The translations under genes were made by a program, and so were the position numbers. DNA of 64,000 nucleotides. Source: Adineta steineri. Taxonomy: Eukaryota; Rotifera; Eurotatoria; Adinetida; Adinetidae. Each line of letters opens with the position of its first letter. Positions within the stretch are counted from its first letter, which is position 1. Of the stretch, positions 35,534 through 45,919 are shown piece by piece. Below the pieces are notes generated by a model that made no database searches, was not told where the DNA came from, and saw only the letters and a list, made by a program, of their open reading frames with translations. Where the stretch lies: NCBI GenBank assembly GCA_905250115.1, contig CAJNOI010000001.1, forward strand, positions 62,001 to 126,000, in the 5' to 3' direction.

Positions 35534-36253
35534 TTAAATAGTTTTCGGATGTTTCATAGTTATTTGTAAAGTACCGATTGTAATTAAATATTGACCTAAA
35601 CCATATGTAAACATAATGAATAAACCTGATGCTGGTATAGGTATAACAAATCGATTGAAAGCTATAAATGAATCTGACAAAACAAAAAATATTGCACCAA
35701 TAAAAACTGACCAAAACCCGGGAGATTTTCGATCACGTAAATAGGATATATAAGCCATACCAACAATTATAAATGTATAAAATATTACAGGCATAAGTAA
35801 ACCTTTGACTTCTTCTGCATCTGTATTTAATTTTGGACAAAGTATATAGAGCATAAGTGCTATATATGCTATAAATGGAATTAATGCAATTATTATTGCA
35901 GATATAGTTAATCGTCGTTTCAATGCATCTCCTTCATGGTGAAGTCTAACCATAAATGACATCACATAACTAATATGAACAATCAAAAAAGAAAGTAAAC
36001 CATAGACAAATAAATCATTTCGACGTTGCATTAATAATATATCACCTAAACAGGAAAATACCAATGATATTACAACAAAAATACGTTCGAGAGATAAATT
36101 TTTATGTGCATTTAATAAGAATAAAAGTAATAGTATAGGCATTAATAATGGTTTAGACATGGATATAATAAAATAATTTTCAGTTGTTTCACCATACATT
36201 TCTATGGTAAGTAAAACTGAAAATAATAAAGACAGTGGTCCAATATACACCAT
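35534..36253 (-). CDS. TMEM86: TMEM86/YhhN lysoplasmalogenase
   Basis: A single-exon frame of 239 aa, the usual family size. It has about eight hydrophobic helices and the YhhN-family signatures: SKPLLMPILLLLFL near residue 33, then FVVISLVFSCLGDILLM with the conserved GD pair, and a later SDSFIAFNRF block. The enzyme hydrolyses the vinyl-ether bond of lysoplasmalogens, in animals at the ER (TMEM86B) or endolysosomes (TMEM86A); bacterial YhhN is the same family. The Gly-Asp and Ser-Asp motifs thought to be catalytic are present. Start at 36253 is the only ATG giving a full first helix. The paralogue class cannot be resolved. It lies 287 bp downstream of the IKK-like gene on the same strand. 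Confidence 0.85.
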   Translation of the reverse strand: MVYIGPLSLLFSVLLTIEMYGETTENYFIISMSKPLLMPILLLLFLLNAHKNLSLERIFVVISLVFSCLGDILLMQRRNDLFVYGLLSFLIVHISYVMSFMVRLHHEGDALKRRLTISAIIIALIPFIAYIALMLYILCPKLNTDAEEVKGLLMPVIFYTFIIVGMAYISYLRDRKSPGFWSVFIGAIFFVLSDSFIAFNRFVIPIPASGLFIMFTYGLGQYLITIGTLQITMKHPKTI

Positions 36254-36540
36254 TGTTGTATCACTTATCTAAAATAATAAAATTATTATTTGAATACCAA
36301 ACAAAAAAACAAAGATACTTTCCGTTTGCAAAGATAAGGATCATGATTCATGTAGAGAAAAAGAATTATATATAACTCATAATTTTCAAGTGGATAGAAA
36401 GGTGAAAGAATACTGATAAAATACATTGAAACAATATTAATTATGATTTTACTTTTGACTTTATTTCTTAACTGTTCAATATTATAAAATAAAATTCTAT
36501 TAAAACATATTAAAAAAAAGAAAATGGTGTATGTATTATT

Positions 36541-39223
36541 TCATTGGTGAAGCTGTTTGATTATATCATTGAATATATTCGAATTATTGTCAGTCTGTTC
36601 AATTGTTTTTTGCAATAGAATGTGAAGATTATTCAGAAGTATATTATTTGAAATACAGGTACGATTAGAATCATTTACACTTTCACCCATTTGCACAGTT
36701 GTTAATTGCTGAATGTTAGAGTTGTATTTTGAGTCAACGTCAGATAAATGAGTGTGATTATGACTTAATTTTTGAAGTTCATCATTAATTATTTGACGAA
36801 AATTCTCAGTCGAAATACTTATACTACATTCATATTCATATACAAATTGAATTTGTTGAATATGAAAATAAATATCTGCTTGTTGTTTAATCCATTTTTT
36901 AAATTCATTATAAAATTCAAGTATTAATGGATAGCATCCTTCATTAACAAAATGAATATATTGATCATAAAGTTTTTTAAGATTTTTTTGTCGTATTATA
37001 TTCGACACCATTTGAAGTTGACTAGGTCTAGTAATCGTTGTATCCTAATCGATAACAAAAAAAATCAATGATAAATTTTAATAAGAAAAAAAAAATAAGA
37101 CAAACATGTCGAAATCTTTCACAGAGATCAGTTGCATCTTGAACATGTTTATTAATTTGTTGAATATACATTGAATAATTTTTCATTTGTGTTGAAAGAT
37201 TACTTAATTGAAACATTCGTTCATTATCATTAAAATTTGTATCAAGAATTGTGGATAAATCTTTATCATATTCGATTGATTTATGATAAAAATTCAATGA
37301 TAAATCTAACATAGGTCTTATTTTTGAAAAATTTTGTTCTTCAGATGTTTCATTAGTATCGGAAGATTTAATTATTGATTTATGACATGAACGAATAGGT
37401 TTTGGTGATGATTGTGGTTTAATTAAATCAAATATCTTTTCAAGTTCATGAGTAATTTGATGATTAAGAAGATTTTTACGAATTAAATAAAGAAGTTCAA
37501 GTAATTTCGATTTAAGAAGACGATGTATAGTCATAATTGTCGATTGAATTATTTGCATAATAGATTCATATTGAATTACGCCCGTTTGTAAATAGAAAAA
37601 AAGTCCAACTATTTTCTGACTCCAATCATATACAGAAGCAAAAATATCTTGAATATTTTCCATTAATTGTATCTTAGGTATATGGATCTCTGATATACAT
37701 TTATAATCGAATTTTGATATTGAAAATGTATAAATAATTAGAGGTTTTTCATATGATAATGACATAGGTAATTGTTCACAAAATGTTTTCACAGTCGTTT
37801 CTTCTGTTCTTAATACAGGATAATATACACTAAAAATAACAGACCGATATCCCGATGATTCTAGTTTCGCACATCTTTATAGTTAAAACTTACTTTTGAA
37901 AAAGACAAAAATATTCAACGTTCATTTCATCGTCATTTTCTTGTCGAATATAATCGAAAAATTTATGAATTGAATCATCAGCTTGAAAATAAGCACATGT
38001 TAATGTAAATTTTTTTAAATTAATATAATAAATAGGAATTAAATCAATTATTTTGTTAACTTCATTAAAAAATTCTTCATGTTTCATTAATCGTGCTTGA
38101 TTTGTTTCAAATAAACATGAGAATAATTTTTCTAACATTTTCTTAAGATTTGATGATAAACGACACCATTCTGGTAAGACTTTTGACCAACGAATATCAC
38201 CATTATACGTATCTTGTATACCTGAAATACATCCCATTGGTATTGATGTTAAGATTTGTTTCATTAGATTTCGGTCATTATTTGTATTATTATATGGTTG
38301 AAATGGCAATTGACCTATAAAAATAAATAATTCAGATATAGATGAAATGATGTATTTTCAAACCTGTAGAACATTGATAGAGTGTTACACCGAATGACCA
38401 TATTTCAATTTCAAATGGAATTGAAACATGTGTTCCAATAATATTCCCATCACTATTTACTTTTCTATCAGGAGGATTATTACTAAAAATTAAAAGAGAA
38501 AATTAGTAAATAAAAATTAGTAAAATGTAAATTATTAACTGATATACAATTGGATGAACATATTTTGCTGTATCATGACTAGAATTCGATGTTACTTCGT
38601 CTTGTTTAATTTCTCGATTCACAACTAAATCAGTTAATTTATATATTACTTTATTATTAATATCAATCGTTCGCATAATGTTGCTTGGCTTTATATTACA
38701 ATGAATCTATTAGATAATATATTTTTTAACTTTCAATATATATGTATATATAATTTCTCATTACTTTTTTATTATGTAAATATTTAAGTGCATTAATGAT
38801 ATCCTTCATGATTTGTATTATGATATCTTCAGGTAAACCATATACATTAGCTGGTAATTGAAGCATATCATGAACACTACCTCCATTACAATATTCAAAA
38901 AATAATATTTCTTGATTCGGAAATCCATTTAAATTATCTGATGAAGTGATTATTTCTGTACCAATAAAACGAGCAATATTATCGTGATTAATATTCTTAA
39001 GAAAATCAACATTTTCAACAAATATCGAATGTGAATAGTTTTTATCTTCGTTATCAGTTCTATGACTAAATTCAATATTGAATAATAATGATGTAAGTTT
39101 CGGAACTTTAGCTATCACTTGTTCTCGTGTTGTTATATTACATGCTTTGTAAACATCTGATGTTGTACTACTACCAACTTTATCTCCAACATCCCATAAA
39201 TAATTTTTAGTTGTTTTAAACAC
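36541..39223 (-). CDS. TBK1/IKKepsilon-like protein with inactive-looking kinase domain
   Basis: Six exons: 39223-38765, 38706-38540, 38482-38364, 38314-37894, 37829-37106 and 37044-36541; 797 aa (TBK1: 729). Co-linear similarity to TBK1 is clear: NYLWDVGDKVG at the start, VYGLPEDIIIQIMKDI, IKPSNIMR, KYVHP, WSFGVTLYQCSTG, and GCISGIQ..NGDIRWSKVLP, then a probable ubiquitin-like region and coiled-coil dimerisation region. IKK-related kinases drive innate immune and autophagy signalling. Catalytic residues are not kept. The Gly loop reads VGSSTTSDV. HRD is HCN (catalytic Asp to Asn157). DFG is DLV (Asp179 kept). The alpha-C Glu aligns with Asn, and the alpha-F Asp is Glu (EIW). The VAIK lysine (Lys39) and an activation-loop Ser are present. 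The frame is open throughout, so this is a pseudokinase rather than a pseudogene. Confidence 0.85.
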
Positions 39224-40299
39224 TAAAATATTACATGTATAATAGATATTTAATGAAAACAGTAATATTAAATGTATTTACTTCTCTGAATATACTTATA
39301 CGAAAGAATAAAGCACTTGTTTTTTTTATTGCACGTTAGTGAAGTAAAATGACAAAAACAACGAAGAAATGTGTTTTTTTTCTCGAACGTGCATGTTATT
39401 ATTTATGTAGAATTGAAGAAAACCAAAAAAAGGTAAACAATAATAAACAACGAAACGTGCTTTTAACCAAATAATTATGACACACTTTTTTCCATTCTGC
39501 TCGGAAATAAATGTAAAACACAAGGATAAAAGTGAAAAACAATTTTCTTTCCCTGAATGATAAATAAGAATTGTTTTTAAGGAAATAACTCTACGCATTG
39601 TAAAGTGTGTACTTTCGATTGTCATATATTTCAACAAAAAATTGTAGATCTTCAAAAGTCAACAATAAACTTATTGTAACAAGTAGCGTTCACTATATAT
39701 TCACATGAGTCATGTCAGTACGTTCATAGACGAATAGAAAAGTTGATCTGATATCATTCATGTTTTAGTTTTTATAATTGTCCTTTTTTGATGTACTCAA
39801 AACTATTCTAAACTAGTTTTAAAATTCTTGAATATATCCAATGGTTGTCTCTCTATTTTTTATGCATACTGTTATATGATATAAAAAGAATTTTAGACGA
39901 AAAAAGATAACAATGTGCAAATGCTAAATAAATATAATAAATGATAAGAAAAATAACGTAGAATCATGTTTCTACATGAATATAAGAAAATCAACAAATA
40001 CATATTGTTATCTGGAAAGTATCTATACTCAAATAAACTATGACTAATCTGTCTTACAATCATTGCATAATAGTTAGATATTTTCTATATACAATAGATA
40101 ATTCTTTTTTTTTATCGAATGCAATACTGACGCATTAGATATATATATATACAAAAATAGATTAAAGTATATACAGATATGTTCTCTAATATTTATATTT
40201 TACAAATAAAATAATTTCTTCTTTTTTTATCATTCTTAACTAGTTCACCTGTATATAAACTATAGTTATCATTTACCTTGGTTAAATTATTTGTTGAAG
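39224..40299. other. Divergent intergenic, IKK-like / GH36-like
   Basis: 1.08 kb between divergent starts. The only site I can support is a TATA-like box near the right end. Open frames here are not coding-like. Confidence 0.5.
40252..40259 (+). promoter_or_regulatory. TATA-like box of the GH36-like gene
   Basis: tatataaa lies 41 bp before the ATG at 40300, a spacing that would give a very short 5' UTR. Sequence match only. Confidence 0.4.
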
Positions 40300-42692
40300 A
40301 TGCGTCTTGTGGTGTTTTTACTTTTCATAGTTGGATGTTGGTGTGATATAAAAGTATTAGTAGATCAAAATGGAGGATATAATATAACTATTAATAATCA
40401 AGTATGGTTACGTTCATCTCGTACAGCTATATATGTTGATGATCGATGGTATTCAACAGAGAATCAATCTCTTCCCTTAGTTAGTGTATCGACTGATCAA
40501 GGTACTGATCCAAATTTAGGTAGTTGGAATGAAACAAAATTAACATATAATCTTGTTCGTAATCAAACATCTACTTCAATTATTGCTCATATACGTCAAT
40601 GGAATATCGTTTCAGCTTTTACTTTTCATTTGGAAACAGGTGATAAAACTTTAACAAATCATGTTGCACTTGATATGGAACAAATTCGAACTGTATTTCC
40701 ATCATTTAATATTGAAAATATGGATATGAATGATCAACGAGGGTTTTTTTCATTTGGAGGTAAGATTTAATTCATTTTTAATCATATTAAATATTAATTT
40801 TCATTTAGGATTAATGGCAGGTGAAGGAGATAAGTCTGCAGGTAATTGGAATTCATCAAGTACAGTTATTAAATCTGGTATGCAGGGTGGACCGGTAGTT
40901 CTATTTAATTCAACTCAACGCGGTGAAGGTGATACGTTAGTTATTTCACCATTTTCACATTTTATGGCAACTTCACTATGTCAAAGACATAAAGCATCAG
41001 GTGGTGTTTTAGAATATGGTGTCATGGGTTCAATGTCATCAATACCTGCTAATTATATGCACTCATTAATTGTTTTTTATTCACCACGTGGAATTGGAGA
41101 AGGAGTTCGTGAATATGGCCAAACAATGCAACGAGCATTTAATCGAACAAATGTAAATCGTTTGAATGATCTTACAATAAATTATCTTGGTTATTATACT
41201 GATAATGGTGGTTATTATTATTATAATACAGGAAAAGGAATGAATTATGAAGCAACAATGATAAATATTAAACATCAAATTCCACTTCCATTTCATTATA
41301 TTCAACTTGATTCATGGTGGTATTTCAAAGGTATTGGAGATGGTGTTTCACAGTGGACAGCTCGTCCCGATATATTTCCTGATGGTCTTGTTTCATTACA
41401 TCGTCGATTAGAAAATATTCCAATAGCAGCACATAATCGATATTGGGCATATGATACTGTTTATAAACAAAAATATGCATTTGCTCTTGATGTTGGCAAT
41501 GGAAAAGCATTACCAATTGGAAATGATTCATTTTGGTTACATTTATTTGTTGATGCACGTAATTGGGGTCTTGTTCTATATGAACAAGATTGGCTTAATG
41601 TTCAAACAATGGAATTTCTTCCAACACGTACTGATATTAATCTTGGTGAACAATGGTTAAAATCAATGGGTGCAGCAGCTGAAACAGTTGAAATGAATAT
41701 TCAATATTGTATGAGTTTACCTCGTCATATTTTACAAGCTCTTGAAATTCCACGTGTTACACATGCAAGAGTATCCGATGATTATGCTGTTCATTTACAA
41801 GATTCAAAAAGATCTCAATGGAATATTGGAATATCCAGTATGTTTGCTGATGCTATAGGTTTAGCACCATTTAAAGATGTTCTCTGGTCGACATCAGAAC
41901 AACCTGGTTCTCCTTATACACCATCGGCAATGGAACAACTTCCTGAACGAGAAATTCTTATTGCCACTCTTTCAACAGGACCTGTTGGACCAGGTGATGC
42001 AATTAATTATACGAATGTACAACGTATTATGAAATGTTGCAATAAAGATGGTTTAATTTTAAAACCTGATCGACCACTTACTACAATTAATGCATTAGTA
42101 GCTGATTGGGCTTTTTATGGTGGTGTTATACAAGGAGAACTTTATTCAACACGAACAACAATGTAAGATATATATATATTAGTTTTTATTTATTCGTAAT
42201 TCATTTCTATCTAGAAATGATCGAGAATTTCATATCATTTTTGCATCGGCTATGAAACGAGATTATGTTATATATCCTTCTATGATCGGAGGCGAATCAG
42301 GATTAATTTGGTCATATGATAATGCACAAATGGTATCAACTTTTGATGATACTCATCCTCTTGATGTTACAGCTGCTAAATGTGATGATTTAGCAATTTG
42401 TCTTTGGTATGTATCACCATCATGGCAATTTAATGATCCTGTTCGAACAAAATATGCTCTTCTTGGTGAATTAAATAAATGGACAGCTGTTAGTCAACAA
42501 AGATTTTCATCGATAACTACAAATACAGAAAAAACTCAAACAACGATTACTGTTCAAGGTGCAGTATCTGAAATAGTTTCACTTGTTGTCTTTCATACTA
42601 CTTTAAAAACTGTTAATGTTAATTGTACAATTACAGCTACAAGTGGTCAAGCAAAACTTATTATTACTCCAACAAATATTGCTTGTTCTTAA
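40300..42692 (+). CDS. Secreted GH36/raffinose-synthase-like protein
   Basis: Three exons, 40300-40759, 40809-42162 and 42215-42692; 763 aa. The ATG at 40300 (MRLVVFLLFIVGCWC) gives a clean signal peptide. A beta-rich N-terminal domain is followed by a TIM barrel: LGYYTDNGGYYYY, then HYIQLDSWWYF, then LVLYEQDWLNVQ (candidate nucleophile Asp), then THARVSDDYAVHL (candidate acid/base Asp, as in the R.SDDF block of GH36 alpha-galactosidases and raffinose synthases), and a C-terminal beta domain. Several NxS/T sites fit secretion. The family cleaves or transfers alpha-galactosides; the real substrate is unknown, perhaps dietary oligosaccharide or host glycan (inference). Uncharacterised relatives occur in other invertebrates, so recent transfer is not required. 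A TATA-like box lies 41 bp upstream. Confidence 0.78.
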
Positions 42693-43252
42693 GAATTCAA
42701 CATAAATTAGAACATATAACATTAATCTTTGAAAACAATCTATTTTTTTTATATGCAAGAAAACATATTGTCGTATTTAACAAAATTTTTAATTTAAATA
42801 AATGTATTAGTAAAATATTTTCATTGATTAATACTGATAAAGTTGACTTTAATAATCCAATATACGATTAAACTCTGCAATAGATTTTGAATGCAAACTA
42901 TAACCATAAAATTTCATGTTACAAATCTTGAAGGCTGTGTTCTTATTCTAGAATACATATTTTTTCAATATGTGTTGTTACCTTACCACTAAGTGTTATT
43001 GCACATATTTTGTTCTCAACAAGAACAAAGTTTCGATAAACACATTTTCTTTTTCCTCAGTTTTATTTTACTTTCAATAAAATACACAGAAAGAAACTAT
43101 AATTTCTTTTTTATATGTTCGAGGTTTCCCATATATATATGAAGATTAGTGGGTGTGGGTGTGGGTCTGCGGTGCATGTAATAGCTACACCCACCCCTAA
43201 TTAGAGGAAAGGATTAAGTTTATAGACACAGTAAATCTAGGGATAAAAGAAA
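42693..43252. other. 3' flank of GH36-like gene
   Basis: No gene; AT-rich with a telomere-like hairpin at 43149-43197. Confidence 0.5.
43149..43197. repeat. TGTGGG-type hairpin, copy 2
   Basis: gtgggtgtgggtgtgggtct pairs, across about 15 bp, with agctacacccacccct on the same strand. It is a perfect-looking 8- to 10-bp GC stem in otherwise AT-rich DNA. Confidence 0.65.
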
Positions 43253-43574
43253 AATGGAAGAAAATGTAACTTTTGACCGACGAGGTCATTCTTTTAAGTT
43301 AAACATGTCGCAACACATCAGAAGTAGATTTGACTTACCAGCATACTATTTTACATTAACAACAAAGCAACTAGAGAAAAAATACAAGAAAAATTGAATA
43401 TAGTGAAAAACTACGTGAACAATATCCACCATATTATCCCACCAGTAACATCAACATTATCCACGTCCATCATTTAACCAACATTAACACCATCAACAAT
43501 CTTATTGAAAAAGCAAAATCAACAGCATATTACACACTCGACACAGAATCGGAACAAAAACATGGACGAAATAA

Positions 43575-43633
43575 AGGGTGGGTGTGGGTGTTCTTTATTG
43601 ATCCAAAGGCGGCACCCACATCCACACCCTCAC
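43575..43633. repeat. TGTGGG-type hairpin, copy 3 (inside the pseudogene)
   Basis: gggtgggtgtgggtgt pairs with acccacatccacaccct 25 bp later. It sits exactly where the pseudogene's coding similarity is lost. Confidence 0.65.
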
Positions 43634-43717
43634 ATTTATCCCAAATCAAAAGCAAGTAGTTTACAATTTTTTTATTCAAACTTATCAGATATTGATAATC
43701 CAAGAAATTGTTTACGC

Positions 43718-44011
43718 CTAACCCAGGACGATGGTTCCTGAAGCAGGACTCCATAAATTTCCGCTGAAATCTCTGGGGAAACTCGCCATTTCCGGGCGAG
43801 CTCCGCCCGGAAAATACCAGAAATCCGATGGAAAAGTGAGGTAACCGTATCCGGCTGCCGGTTTTGACATGTTCCTGTTGGTTCTGGCCCAAACCAGATA
43901 AATCTGGTCACCGGATCCGTACAACGGGAATGCTGCTTCCATGAAATCTCCAGAATACCATGGAACCGGCCGTTTCCGTGCCGGATTGTTTGACCTGGGT
44001 AGCATCTAACC
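43718..44011. mobile_element. GC-rich 282-bp insertion of unknown type
   Basis: Composition changes abruptly to about half GC within DNA that is around 70% AT. The block 43724-44005 is flanked by the 6-bp direct repeat CTAACC (43718-43723 and 44006-44011), like a target-site duplication. CCCAGG/CCTGGG inverted ends and internal hairpins are present (ccgggcg..cgcccgg, ccagat..atctgg, cggatccg). There is no convincing gene; all three minus frames are open over long parts, as expected from high GC. It could be a short transposon, a SINE-like element or captured foreign DNA. Confidence 0.5.
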
Positions 44012-44200
44012 AACAATTATTACAACTCCAAATAATTATACAAATTTTTCATGCATTTATTGAACGATATACTCACAATTTGTCTAAAATATCCATCAAT
44101 AATTATGTACAAGTTCGTGCAAAAATCTATTCACTTTATTCATTTAGATCTATTGAACGCAATTTACGAGGAAATCTCACCAAGTGATAAATTGCTTTTG

Positions 44201-44930
44201 CAACAAGTTTTATCTCATTAGATAGAATCTGTTGAGACTAGAAAAAGCCTAAAATAATTCATGCAGTGACTCTTCCTGCTTGAGTTATATAGTCATTATA
44301 CTGAATTTTTCAATGAAATGTGTCTCTGTTACCAGATCACCGTAAAAATAGAATTTCGAGTTCTTACTTGAAACTTTGCAAAAAATAGAGGCCCCAATGA
44401 GAGTAGTTTATTCTAAAAGTTTCAATTTTTTCAATTAAGTATAGACGTAGCGAGATTAGTTAAACTCGCCAAGCCTTTTGAATTAAGTTTATCTTATTCA
44501 AACAATGAATGATGGAGATTTTTATAAACGATAAAGTAAAATATTAGAATTTACAATAGAACCACATGACTGGATTTATCTTTTTATACATATTTTATTT
44601 GTCTAAAGTTTATTAGACTTTTAAATAAAGAACATTTAGATGGTGTTAAAATAGACAAAAATTGAATTAAATATGAAACATTCCAGAGAATAAAGAAAAG
44701 AAGAAAGTTTTATATAAGTGATTACCCTAAAGAATTTTCTTAGAAACAATACCACGACTATGATTATTTCATGGAAATGAATATTATTACATCAGTTCAA
44801 TTATTTTCATTTCATTAATTCAACTATTTTTATATCATATGAACAAATCGAAGTTATATAAAATTACTTTATCCTAATTTTACTAAATGCATAAATAAAT
44901 TAAAATCAACTATATGTGATATACCACAAT
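44201..44930. other. AT-rich spacer between two relics
   Basis: No feature recognised. It may hold further unreadable remnants of the kinase relic to its right. Confidence 0.4.
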
Positions 44931-45107
44931 TTGAGAATTCACAAATAATTCTTCAACAAAAGTAAATAAGATACGATAAATGTGTTGATTATTGGGCATT
45001 AGATATTCTAATTTATGAATTAACTACATTTACAGCAATTTTAACAAAGTGTATATTTCATTGAATTTCATTGATTATATAAATTATCCATTAAAAATTT
45101 CTACTAG
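44931..45107 (+). pseudogene. AGC-kinase (PKG-like) relic
   Basis: The plus frame reads PQFENSQIILQQK-stop, then YDKCVDYWALDILIYELTTF, and after a frameshift FIDYINYPLKIS. These line up in order with the activation-segment end (PEY..PEIIL.KGH), the DYWALGILIYEL helix and the I..I.FP.KI.. block of cGMP-dependent kinases. Stop codon, frameshift and short length show it is dead. Confidence 0.55.
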
Positions 45108-45189
45108 TGAAAAATAATTTTCGAGTTTAAAATAAAGTCTCTTCTTCTTTTATTGATTTTTTTCTTTAATAAAACAATAAAATAAAAAT

Positions 45190-45393
45190 CTATTGTCGAT
45201 GACCATAATTATCATTGCTTGTTTCTTGTGTACCACCACCAACAGCATCATGACCACATGTTTGTGATGTACATTTCTCAGCAAGTTCATTCGCCTTCAA
45301 TGGAGCACCTTCAACAGTACGATCTTTATCATATTGTGGTGGCTCATTAACATTAGCATTGCTATTCGATTGATGAGCAGCGTTGGATGACAT
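45190..45393 (-). CDS. Small disordered protein, 67 aa
   Basis: A single-exon frame starting MSSNAAHQSNSNANVNE and ending NDNYGHRQ. It is hydrophilic, rich in Asn, Ser, Gln and Gly, with two Cys (EKCTSQTCGHDA) and no hydrophobic segment. The frame has normal codon use, a sensible ATG and an A/T-rich tail with an AATAAA-like signal downstream. It is not recognised. Composition is of the kind seen in small stress or desiccation proteins, but no LEA motif is present. It may be wholly lineage-specific. Confidence 0.5.
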   Translation of the reverse strand: MSSNAAHQSNSNANVNEPPQYDKDRTVEGAPLKANELAEKCTSQTCGHDAVGGGTQETSNDNYGHRQ

Positions 45394-45919
45394 TATGACT
45401 GAATTAAATTTTTCTTTTATTTAAAAAAAATTTGCACTCAAATACTTCTAATACAACTTGAAATGATTCATATCACATTCTTTTAATATCTCTTCCAAGC
45501 CACTCCTAAATAAAAACTCCATCAGATGGCGTTCTCTTCTATTCATTTTCATATATATATATATATATTATCTAAACTTCATATCATACTGTTATATATT
45601 TCTAAGATATACACATCATAATGGTATTTTTAGAAAAAAAAAACAACTAAAACAAAAGCATTGATTAATATTCAAATGACTTATTAGTCCAAACACTATG
45701 TGTATGTTGATATCTAAATAAAATGAATTGTTTCAATCAAACCAACCATAAGAGAAATACATTAACTATGAGAAAAATGTCTACTATATAGATTAACAAA
45801 CAACAATAAGACATAGAGAAAAAAACAACAACATGGCAACAATAAGAAATACAAAGTGTTTTTTTTTCGAAAATGGTATTGCCAAAGAAAAATATGCAAA
45901 AAAAGAAATCATGAGAAAA
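45394..45919. other. Intergenic
   Basis: 526 bp, AT-rich, with a (TA)n run at about 45550-45570. No gene seen. Confidence 0.5.

Larger units (their letters stand above)
43253..44200 (+). pseudogene. Frameshifted gene with DEDD-exonuclease-like motif
   Basis: Plus-strand reading is continuous only across frame changes. MSQHIRSRFDLPAYYFTLTT runs to about 43375. After shifts it continues EKLREQYPPYYPTSNINIIH and LIEKAKSTAYYTLDTESEQ. It is then cut at about 43575 by the TGTGGG hairpin and stops near 43659. A last readable block, LLQLQIIIQIFHAFIERY, follows the GC-rich insertion at 44011. YTLDTESE resembles the first motif (DxE) of DEDD 3'-5' exonucleases. I associate this protein type with a multicopy bdelloid family, but from memory only. 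Frameshifts and two insertions make it non-functional. Confidence 0.6.

Noticed and set aside
39326-39655. 109-codon minus-strand ORF upstream of the IKK-like gene
   Set aside because: Composition is Phe/Ile/Cys-rich with no conserved pattern, splice context or codon preference of real genes.
43672-44016. Overlapping minus-strand ORFs across the GC-rich island
   Set aside because: Open frames arise because high GC lowers stop frequency; three frames are open at once and none resembles a protein family.
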